Shown here in pieces: positions 26,915 to 33,886 of a DNA stretch of 44,765 nt. Location of the stretch: the NCBI GenBank assembly GCA_022841475.1, contig JALHRJ010000034.1, positions 1 to 44,765 on the forward strand, in the 5' to 3' direction. Origin of the DNA: Cyclobacteriaceae bacterium (lineage in GTDB: Bacteria; Bacteroidota; Bacteroidia; Cytophagales; Cyclobacteriaceae). The translations under genes and the position numbers were made by a program. Numbering within the stretch: the stretch's first letter is position 1; the number at the start of each line of letters is the position of its first letter. A model generated the notes under the pieces. The model did no database searches, was not told the DNA's origin, and worked only from the letters and a program-made list of their open reading frames with translations.

Positions 26915-28171
26915 ATGAAACGCAGAGACTTTATAATTAAAACAACTGGAGTTGCAGCAGCAACTTTATCGTATTCGCAATTGTATGGGCACATACAAAA
27001 GCAAATTGAAAGCACCGCTAATCAGTCAAATTACGATGTAATTGTTTTAGGTGTGGGCAGCATGGGGTCTGCTACATGTTATCAGCTTGCTAAAAGAGGC
27101 TTTAGGGTTTTAGGGCTAGAGCAATTTGATATTCCACACGAGCTAGGCTCTCATGCCGGTCAAAGTCGCATCATTCGAAAAGCATATGGCGAAGGATCTG
27201 ATTATGTGCCTCTGCTTGAAAGAGCCTATCAAAATTGGAAGACGTTGGAAGCAGAAACCGGCTCCCAGGTTTATTACAAAACGGGTCTCATGTATTTTGG
27301 AGCCCCGGATGATCCATTTTTAAAAACAGTCAAAAGTTCATCTGTAAAATATAAAATCCCGGTTGACAATCTCACCGCAGCAGAATGCGATCGGAAATTT
27401 CCACAGTTCAAGCTTCCTCAAAATTTTCAGCGATTGGAGGAGCCGGATGCCGGGTTTATAACTCCCGAACGAAGTATTCTTTTATTTGTTGAGCAGGCCA
27501 TAAAAAATGGTGCCGTTATCCGCACAAAGGAAAAGGTTATTGAATGGAAGCGTGAAAACGGCAGTGTTACCGTAGTCACTAACCGAGGTACCTACAAGGC
27601 AAGTAAGTTGGTGATTACAGCAGGACCGTGGGCCGGAAAAATGATACCTGCGCTTGCTTCTAAACTTACAATTACACGGCAAGCGGTTGCTTGGGTAAAA
27701 CCAAAAAAGTGGGACAATTTTGCGCTTGGGAAATTTCCGTGTTGGATTTTGGAAAATAAGGACCATGATTTTTATGGATTCCCGATTCTTCCGGTCGGAA
27801 CCTTTGGTGGCCCGTTGGGACTAAAGCTCGCTTTGCACTATCCCGGAGCCGAAACAACAGACCCTGATAAAGTGAACAGAGATATGAAGGACTCAGACGA
27901 AAAAACTCTGATCAAATTTTTAAATGAGTTTATTCCCGATGGTTATGAGAATACACTGGTGATGAAGACATGCCTGTACACCAATTCGCCTGATAATGAT
28001 TTTATCATAGATTACCTGGCTGGGTTTGACAAGGACGTTGTTTTTGCCACCGGCTTCAGTGGCCATGGTTTCAAGTTCGTTAGTGTTGTTGGTGAGATTT
28101 TGTCTGACCTTGCTTTGAACGGATCAACATCGTTGCCGATCGGGTTTCTAAATGCAAAGAGGTTTGGGTAG
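26915..28171 (+). CDS. Tat-exported N-methyl amino acid oxidase, sarcosine/N-methyltryptophan oxidase-like
   Basis: A 418-residue flavoenzyme of the monomeric sarcosine oxidase/N-methyltryptophan oxidase type. It has a twin-arginine signal (KRRDFIIKTTG, residues 2-12) and then a GR2-type FAD-binding domain with G46-x-G48-xx-G51 (DVIVLGVGSMGSATCYQLAK). The AGQSRIIRKAYGEG block follows. The covalent-FAD cysteine is C353 in MKTCLYTNSPDNDFI; subtracting the leader gives a number near Cys315 of the Bacillus enzyme. Such oxidases make formaldehyde and hydrogen peroxide from N-methyl amino acids. Export of the folded holo-enzyme would place that chemistry in the periplasm, which is unusual for the family. 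Confidence 0.9.
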   Translation: MKRRDFIIKTTGVAAATLSYSQLYGHIQKQIESTANQSNYDVIVLGVGSMGSATCYQLAKRGFRVLGLEQFDIPHELGSHAGQSRIIRKAYGEGSDYVPLLERAYQNWKTLEAETGSQVYYKTGLMYFGAPDDPFLKTVKSSSVKYKIPVDNLTAAECDRKFPQFKLPQNFQRLEEPDAGFITPERSILLFVEQAIKNGAVIRTKEKVIEWKRENGSVTVVTNRGTYKASKLVITAGPWAGKMIPALASKLTITRQAVAWVKPKKWDNFALGKFPCWILENKDHDFYGFPILPVGTFGGPLGLKLALHYPGAETTDPDKVNRDMKDSDEKTLIKFLNEFIPDGYENTLVMKTCLYTNSPDNDFIIDYLAGFDKDVVFATGFSGHGFKFVSVVGEILSDLALNGSTSLPIGFLNAKRFG

Positions 28172-28237
28172 TATGAACTTCTAACTAAGAAAAAGGCAAA
28201 ATAAAAAAAGCCGAGTCCAAGAAAAGTAGATAAATCA

Positions 28238-28423
28238 ATGAATCAGAACTTAAGTCTATTGGTAACAAGCGCAGTTTTATCAATTGCTGGATTTTATCTA
28301 ACTAAGTATTCGTACAAACCTAATTCTGACTTGGGGTACAGAGGTAAAATATCTGGACCCGGCTTAATACTAATAGCCTTAGTTACCCTTTATAAAGCGT
28401 TAGAAGGATATTTTGAATGGTAG
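28238..28423 (+). CDS. Small two-TM membrane protein
   Basis: A 61-residue peptide with two hydrophobic segments (about 6-24 and 39-55) separated by a short polar loop, KYSYKPNSDLGYRGKISG, ending in EGYFEW. The ISGPGLILIALVTLYKALEG pattern suggests a membrane hairpin as in other small Bacteroidota peptides. Its base composition is more AT-rich than neighbouring genes. It follows the amine oxidase by 66 bases and precedes a cluster of hairpins. No function is recognised, and the call rests only on composition and start/stop structure. Confidence 0.55.
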   Translation: MNQNLSLLVTSAVLSIAGFYLTKYSYKPNSDLGYRGKISGPGLILIALVTLYKALEGYFEW

Positions 28424-28447
28424 GTGTCTACTCTACTGTTAGGTCCG

Positions 28448-28553
28448 CCCACCTTGGTTCGTGTCCGCACGAAACAAGACCCGAATTTCTAGTGCGTTCA
28501 GGTCTCCGACCTGACTGACCTTCGCTCTTGTTGGAGTTCTTCTCCAACAAGAG
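28448..28553. repeat. Cluster of three hairpins (probable interspersed repeat)
   Basis: Three inverted repeats stand in a row: TTCGTG/CACGAA (28458-28473), CAGGTC/GACCTG with a three-base loop (28499-28513) and a perfect 12-bp stem CTCTTGTTGGAG/CTCCAACAAGAG with a five-base loop (28525-28553). No coding frame is visible. The last stem lacks a T-tract, so it is not a standard terminator. Position between the convergent 61-aa gene and the M1 peptidase gene would suit one. Confidence 0.6.
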
Positions 28554-28570
28554 TAATACTTGACCCCTAA

Positions 28571-30148
28571 TCACTCAATAATAACTTTCTTCAGATAATA
28601 AACATCCTGATCCAGAATAGGTAATGAAGCACTTGTGATTGTAACAGGCGTTTTGCTGATCACAATTTTCTGTTTGCCTGTGCTGGTTATTACCTCTATC
28701 GGAATTTCATAATCTAAATTTAAGAGTTGCACCTTGTATGCATCTTCACCCGTTTGTCGTAAAGAGATTTCCAGTTTACTGGTCGTGCGCAGACACAGAT
28801 CGAATATTGGCTTTAAGCTTTTGCCGTATGCACCACTGAAGAGTTGCTCTACATCATTGGTTGTTACAGAATTTTCATACGTATACTGTGGCTCGGTAGC
28901 CAATCTCTTCAAGGTAGGGAAGAAGATCTCATCGCCCATGATGTATCGCAGCGTGTGCATAAAAAAACCACCTTTACCATAGATGTCTCCATGATATGCC
29001 TGATCTGAATCGATCTCTTCGCCCTGCACAATAGGAATTTTATTTTGCGTTTCGCGAGCAGTCCGTTGCATTCGTTTCAGGTATTCTTGTTGTCCACCTA
29101 TTTCAAAAATGTGCAATGCATCAGCAAATGTGCAGATGCCTTCCTGTATCCACATGTCGGCCCAGTCGTGGTTAGTAACTTTGTTTGCCCACCACTCGTG
29201 ACCAAACTCATGCACCAACAGCCAATCAAAATCAGTGTCGCCAACTTTCGTGTACCTGAATTTATTGCCGTAAGCATTCAAAGTCTGGTGCTCCATACCC
29301 AGGTGTGGAGTCTCGCATAAGCCGATCTTTTCTTTTGCCCATGGATATTCACCAAAATATTTTTCGAGAATGCGGGTAGCATTTGCCAGCAGATCCAGTT
29401 GATACATTGCCTTGCTCTCACTTTCTTCCAACACATAAAAATCCATCGGCACCTTGGTTCCGCTAATCGTTGTGTAGTCACGACTCACTTTTTTGTATTT
29501 GCCGATGTTGAACACCAGGCAATAGTTGCTGATGGGATAGTTCGTTTTCCAATGAAAGGTACTTTTCTCTTTGCTGTTTTTTTGTTTTATCAACATGCCA
29601 GGCCCCGCTACAACCAGTCCTTTCGGTACGGTAATAAATAGATCAGCGCCTTCATCAGGTTCATCGCTGGGATGATCCTTGCAGGGAAAAAATATTTTAC
29701 CGCCTTCACCCTGACAGGTAATCGCTATCCATGGATTTCCCTGACTGTCTTTTTCCCATTGAAACCCGCCCGTCCACGGGGCTCGTTCCGAAACACCGGG
29801 CGTTCCCTCGTAGTCAATTTTTACTTTCACCTTGCCGGCAGGTAAATGCTGAGCGATGCGGATGAGGTCATCTTCACTATGTTCAAATGTTTTTGCTTTA
29901 CCATTTACAAACACTTTGCTAACCTGAAGTCCATACCAGAAATCAAAAAGCAATACGTCTGTGGATTGAGAAAGTAAGAGGTCAATTTCAGTAAAGCCTT
30001 TAATATACTTTTTGTCCGGATCAACATCCAGGCTAATGGTGTAATGCCGGATGTCCATGATGGCCTGCTCAGGTTTAAGTTTGCCCCCCGATTTTAGATT
30101 TTGTGAAAACCCGATCAATGGAAGCAGGCAAAGGAAAAGTATACGCAT
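28571..30148 (-). CDS. Secreted M1-family zinc aminopeptidase
   Basis: A 525-residue gluzincin with an N-terminal signal (about 1-15). The N-terminal beta domain (20-200) is followed by the thermolysin-like catalytic domain: exopeptidase motif as G284-MEH-Q288 (LGMEHQTLNAYG, variant of GAMEN), zinc motif H313-E314-FG-H317-EWW and third ligand E336 in WIQEG. It ends soon after a small beta region with no long C-terminal helical domain, so it is a short M1 form frequent in Bacteroidota. It would trim N-terminal residues from peptides in the periplasm. Confidence 0.93.
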   Translation of the reverse strand: MRILFLCLLPLIGFSQNLKSGGKLKPEQAIMDIRHYTISLDVDPDKKYIKGFTEIDLLLSQSTDVLLFDFWYGLQVSKVFVNGKAKTFEHSEDDLIRIAQHLPAGKVKVKIDYEGTPGVSERAPWTGGFQWEKDSQGNPWIAITCQGEGGKIFFPCKDHPSDEPDEGADLFITVPKGLVVAGPGMLIKQKNSKEKSTFHWKTNYPISNYCLVFNIGKYKKVSRDYTTISGTKVPMDFYVLEESESKAMYQLDLLANATRILEKYFGEYPWAKEKIGLCETPHLGMEHQTLNAYGNKFRYTKVGDTDFDWLLVHEFGHEWWANKVTNHDWADMWIQEGICTFADALHIFEIGGQQEYLKRMQRTARETQNKIPIVQGEEIDSDQAYHGDIYGKGGFFMHTLRYIMGDEIFFPTLKRLATEPQYTYENSVTTNDVEQLFSGAYGKSLKPIFDLCLRTTSKLEISLRQTGEDAYKVQLLNLDYEIPIEVITSTGKQKIVISKTPVTITSASLPILDQDVYYLKKVIIE

Positions 30149-30226
30149 GAGGGTTGAGTTTATTGCTGCAACAAGGATACTAATAATCGAACTAATTAAA
30201 TAAAGCGGAATAGACTTGCAAAATAG

Positions 30227-30883
30227 TTACTCTGGCTTAAAGAGATTTTTCCAATCAGGATTTTCCCAGTCAATGACGGCTCCTACTTTTTGAGTTAAGA
30301 CCCCTTTACTATTTATCCAGCCTTCCCAGTATTGATATTCAGGATCTTCTCCTTTTACAGGTTGTTTGGTGACTACCTGGCCCCGCAAGGCAATGCGCCC
30401 ATCCGGAAGTGCTTTGATATAAGCAACGGTTGGGTTGTTGAGCAAACTGCAGGAACCAATGAATTTATCCCACAGGATAGCCCCGGTCTTGTTTAGATAT
30501 ACAACCCGCTCGCAGCCGCCCCGGTATTTTGTATTATCATACACTAGTTGGAAAACGAAATAGTTTCCACTGATGCTTTGAACCACACTTTGTGATTCCA
30601 CTTCGTCACCTTTGGGCAGAATCGTTTTTTTCCACGTCAGTTTCCCATTTTTATCAAGTTTAACAAGCATAGCGCCTTCATCACCATCTCCAAAAACTGC
30701 AGCTCCGCCATCTGAAGTAAAGATCAATGGAGCGCCATATTCTTTATGTCCAATGAACTGCTCATGATAGCTATAGGAACTGATGTGATATTTTCTCACG
30801 GCACTATCCCTAACTATATGTTGGGTTAACTGACCATACACCGTTGAGTTTGCCACTAGGATGGTGATGAGTAAATGTTTCAT
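30227..30883 (-). CDS. Secreted protein of unknown function, beta-propeller-like repeats
   Basis: A 218-residue protein with a signal peptide (about 1-17, ending VYGQ). Its body carries repeated short strands of the kind seen in PQQ-like or WD-like blades: GAMLVKLDKNGKLTWKKTIL, RVVYLNKTGAILWDKFIG and ALPDGRIALRGQV. Each pairs an LDKNG or LNKTG turn with a tryptophan. Only about three blades are present, so a whole propeller would need oligomerisation or the fold is different. It is not clearly linked to a neighbour; the M1 gene downstream is 78 bases away on the same strand. Confidence 0.75.
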   Translation of the reverse strand: MKHLLITILVANSTVYGQLTQHIVRDSAVRKYHISSYSYHEQFIGHKEYGAPLIFTSDGGAAVFGDGDEGAMLVKLDKNGKLTWKKTILPKGDEVESQSVVQSISGNYFVFQLVYDNTKYRGGCERVVYLNKTGAILWDKFIGSCSLLNNPTVAYIKALPDGRIALRGQVVTKQPVKGEDPEYQYWEGWINSKGVLTQKVGAVIDWENPDWKNLFKPE

Positions 30884-31139
30884 TGTTTTTTGGATGATAC
30901 CCGATATTTAGTAAGAATAGTTTCTGAAAATAGAAAAAAATTTCTTCGTTACCAATACCTGACCATCTATCTAATTTTTATCTTACAATGACAGGCTAAA
31001 AGCCACAGACAAAATTATAAGTCAATCTTCCGATAAGTGATCCTTTTTAATTTTTGTATAGTTTGTCAAAATAAAAATCTTATTTTTAGTTCATATTAAA
31101 TATTGCAAGATCAAAGTATCAAATCAATCAGATCATATT
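30884..31139. other. AT-rich divergent intergenic region
   Basis: This 256-base region lies between two divergent secreted-protein genes and must hold both promoters. A TATAGTTTG box near 31060 is close to the Bacteroidota -7 form but with an extra base. No open frame, repeat or RNA gene is recognised. Confidence 0.4.
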
Positions 31140-32342
31140 ATGAAACATGTATTACTCCTTCTGATAATTACCTTAACACTTACCACAGCTTATGGTCAAA
31201 CAACCTGGCGCGAAGGTATTATAATCAGGAATGATGGTAGTAAATTAAAAGGGGAAGTCAATGATGAGGAGTGGACTGTAAATCCAAAGAAAATTCAGTT
31301 TCGGGAGGAAGGCGGTATAATCAAAACCTATTCAGTCAGTGAACTGAAGAGTTTTAGTACCAACAGACCAGCAGCGTATGAGGCCTTTACCATAGAATAT
31401 GATGGTGAAGATCAAAACGTAAATAAATTAACTACTAATCGTAATCCTGTAGCGCTTTCAAAAGACACTTTATTTCTTAGGGTGATTGTGAAGGCACAAG
31501 TTAGTTTATATGAGTTTATAGATGTAAATGGAAGAATCCATTTTTTTACAAATTCAGATTCTGGTGTTGAAGAACTGTTAAATCGAAAGTATAAGGATGC
31601 GACTAACAACTCACTAGTGGGTGTTAATGAGAAGTTTAAACAACAACTTTTATTAAAATCCAGTAACTGCCCTGAGTTGCAATCCTCGATTAAGCAACTC
31701 AGGTACAGCGAACAGGCACTTCAAAACCTGGTGGATAAAATAAATAGGTGCAATCGCAATCAGTCTGAACCCATATGGGAAGGGGAGGTAATAACAAAAC
31801 AAGCTAATGCAGGTATTGTCCTTCAATTATTTTTTAGTAATCCTGAATTCACATTTTTGACCTCTGATTTTAGCAAAATAAACTTCGGTGGTGGCATATT
31901 TTACGAGATCTACAGCAAGAAAAAGCCAAACCGCATTTCGCTATACAATGAATTACTGTATAAGCAGGTAAATCAGGACGCAGTATCTTTTTTTAGTGTT
32001 CCTTCCGAAATAAAATTTAGCCGGGTTAAAATGATCAATTCTTTTCGGTTTAGTTATCCAGATAAAAATGGTGGAAGACTATTTTGGGGTATAGGAGTTG
32101 GTACAGGGGTGCGCTTTAATACACAGGTAAATGGTAGGGAAAGTATTCCAGGGTATCCCGATTATAGTGGCTCCGAGTTTGAACTGGGATTAATGGTTAG
32201 TGCTGGCAAAACATTTTCGGTTTCAGAATCTTTTAAAATTAATGCTGAGTTACGATACGAGCTGGAACAGAGTCCTTTTGGCTCTTCAACTTTTGTTGGA
32301 GCTAATAATATTGGGTTGTCTGTTGGTTTTAATCTGAAGTGA
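31140..32342 (+). CDS. Secreted protein with C-terminal outer-membrane barrel-like region
   Basis: A 400-residue protein with a signal peptide (about 1-19, ending AYGQ). Residues 25-130 are a beta-rich part (GIIIRNDGSKLKGEVNDEEW, a pattern common in Bacteroidota envelope proteins that begins with a rewritten SKLKG strand). A helical, coiled-coil-prone middle (150-205) follows. The last 180 residues alternate hydrophobic and polar positions and end in the aromatic/hydrophobic VGFNLK, as in outer-membrane beta-barrels. Function is unknown; a PorT-like barrel fold is inferred from the pattern only. Confidence 0.78.
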   Translation: MKHVLLLLIITLTLTTAYGQTTWREGIIIRNDGSKLKGEVNDEEWTVNPKKIQFREEGGIIKTYSVSELKSFSTNRPAAYEAFTIEYDGEDQNVNKLTTNRNPVALSKDTLFLRVIVKAQVSLYEFIDVNGRIHFFTNSDSGVEELLNRKYKDATNNSLVGVNEKFKQQLLLKSSNCPELQSSIKQLRYSEQALQNLVDKINRCNRNQSEPIWEGEVITKQANAGIVLQLFFSNPEFTFLTSDFSKINFGGGIFYEIYSKKKPNRISLYNELLYKQVNQDAVSFFSVPSEIKFSRVKMINSFRFSYPDKNGGRLFWGIGVGTGVRFNTQVNGRESIPGYPDYSGSEFELGLMVSAGKTFSVSESFKINAELRYELEQSPFGSSTFVGANNIGLSVGFNLK

Positions 32343-32389
32343 TTTGCATTCAGTTAATTTGGGCTTGACCTGTTTTGCCAGTAATAATC

Positions 32390-32974
32390 TTAATCCTTTG
32401 AAACAGGATCTATCATAATATGTGCACGATGTGTGCCCGGGTCCATGATCCAGGGCATGCCAGGCGCTTCGGGTTTTGTTGGCAATCCGGTGCTGGCTGC
32501 GGTTGCCCACGGAATATAAACTACATATCTGAATTTGCCTTTGGTCACCTCACCTGTACTTGCATTGTAAGCCTCGGCCGGTGCTGAATAAACCTGCAGA
32601 TTACTCGCTTGTTTCGGCATCATTAATTTCCCCGACTTGACTTCAGCTTCACGGATGTCAAAGATTTCCTGAAACGATTTTCCGGCAGTCTTTAACTCAC
32701 GGCCCCGGGCCATAAAGGGCTCCAGATCCTTATGGTAACATGAAACACTAAATCCATTTTGATTGGGATTGTCGGCAATACATATCAATTCGTTAGTGCC
32801 GTTTCTCAATACAACAAATTCGCCTTTTGCATTATAGCCATACACCATAGCCCCGGCACGCTTTTCTTCCGGTGCCGCAAGCACAGCAGTTTTTATTTGT
32901 ACTTCAGCGGAAGGAACCTGGCTTACTGCTTTGAATGTCCCAATCAGGGCGATCAATATGATTATATATTTCAT
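32390..32974 (-). CDS. Secreted protein of unknown function
   Basis: A 194-residue protein with a clear signal peptide from the ATG at 32974 (MKYIIILIALIGTFKAVSQ). The ATG at 33043 would put 23 unrelated residues ahead of that signal, so I reject it. The mature part holds AGAMVYGYNAKGEFVVLRNGTNELICIADNP and later GMPWIMDPGTHRAHIMI, with two cysteines (in ICIA and VSCYH) that could pair. No family is recognised. It is divergent from the OmpA-family gene by 184 bases. Confidence 0.72.
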   Translation of the reverse strand: MKYIIILIALIGTFKAVSQVPSAEVQIKTAVLAAPEEKRAGAMVYGYNAKGEFVVLRNGTNELICIADNPNQNGFSVSCYHKDLEPFMARGRELKTAGKSFQEIFDIREAEVKSGKLMMPKQASNLQVYSAPAEAYNASTGEVTKGKFRYVVYIPWATAASTGLPTKPEAPGMPWIMDPGTHRAHIMIDPVSKD

Positions 32975-33158
32975 GGTAGTAAATTTTAGGTAGAAGTACC
33001 CGATAAGTTTTATAAAGCTCCGAAGAAACGGGTACAAAATCAATGATTTCTTTTCAAGTTATCGCGGGCCAAGGATACTATTTTCCATTTGTCGGGTTAG
33101 TAGGCTGATCATCACGAATGCGTTGCTTCTTCTTTATCCTTTACGGTGCTTTGCAGTT

Positions 33159-33815
33159 ATGAAAAATTTATGGCTTGCGTTATTAATATTGAGTTCGTTC
33201 TCGGGGTTTGGTCAGGAGATAACCGTAAAGGGAGATATTGTAGATGCTATTCGAGTAAAACTCCTGACATCTAAAATAGTGTATCGCAGCTATCCAACAG
33301 GAGGTATCTCAGGAACGTTTAACGACAGCACGTATTCTTTCCAGATTTTTGGTTCCTCCAAATACCAGATAACGGCAGAGGCAGAAGGTTATATCCCCCG
33401 CACGGTGATTGTTGATCCGCAAGAAGCCATCGGCAACATAATCTCACGCAATATTGAACTTACCTCACTAGGCCAAACTATTGTTTTGAATCATTTGATT
33501 TTTGAACTGGGCAAAGCGGTGATTAACCCCAAGTCTTTTTCAGAACTGGATGAAGTTGCTGCCATGATGAAAGAAAACACCAAAGTGGTTATTCAATTGG
33601 AGGGCCATACCGACAATAAGGGTAATGCCGAAGCCAATATTAAGTTATCCCAATCGCGCGTTGATGCTGTCAAGAAATATATCACATCGAAAGGCATTAA
33701 GAAAGATCGGATAAAAACCAAAGCGTTTGGTGGTACTCAACCGATTGCTACCGATGACTCTGAAGAGGCCCGTGCTAAAAACCGCAGGGTAGAAATGCGG
33801 GTACTAAAGGATTAG
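33159..33815 (+). CDS. OmpA-family protein
   Basis: A 218-residue envelope protein with a signal peptide (1-18, ending GFGQ), a small beta-rich N-terminal domain resembling a carboxypeptidase-regulatory sandwich (to about residue 105), and a C-terminal OmpA domain. The latter contains VVIQLEGHTDNKGNAEANIKLSQSRVDAVKKYI and GGTQPIATDDSEEARAKNRRVEMRV, the peptidoglycan-binding signature with the D...R pair. I start at the ATG at 33159 because it gives a proper signal peptide, whereas the in-frame TTG at 33123 does not. It likely anchors an envelope complex to peptidoglycan. Confidence 0.9.
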   Translation: MKNLWLALLILSSFSGFGQEITVKGDIVDAIRVKLLTSKIVYRSYPTGGISGTFNDSTYSFQIFGSSKYQITAEAEGYIPRTVIVDPQEAIGNIISRNIELTSLGQTIVLNHLIFELGKAVINPKSFSELDEVAAMMKENTKVVIQLEGHTDNKGNAEANIKLSQSRVDAVKKYITSKGIKKDRIKTKAFGGTQPIATDDSEEARAKNRRVEMRVLKD

Positions 33816-33823
33816 AAATAAAA

Positions 33824-33868
33824 ATTCCAGATTCAAAATTGACTATGAGTCAAAGGTGAATCTGGAAT
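33824..33868. terminator. Convergent-gene hairpin, probable terminator
   Basis: A 12-bp perfect stem ATTCCAGATTCA/TGAATCTGGAAT encloses a second stem TTGAC/GTCAA. On the minus strand it is followed by a T-rich run, suiting termination of the M16 peptidase gene; the OmpA gene converges from the left. Confidence 0.6.
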
Positions 33869-33886
33869 CTTAAATTGTGAATTATT

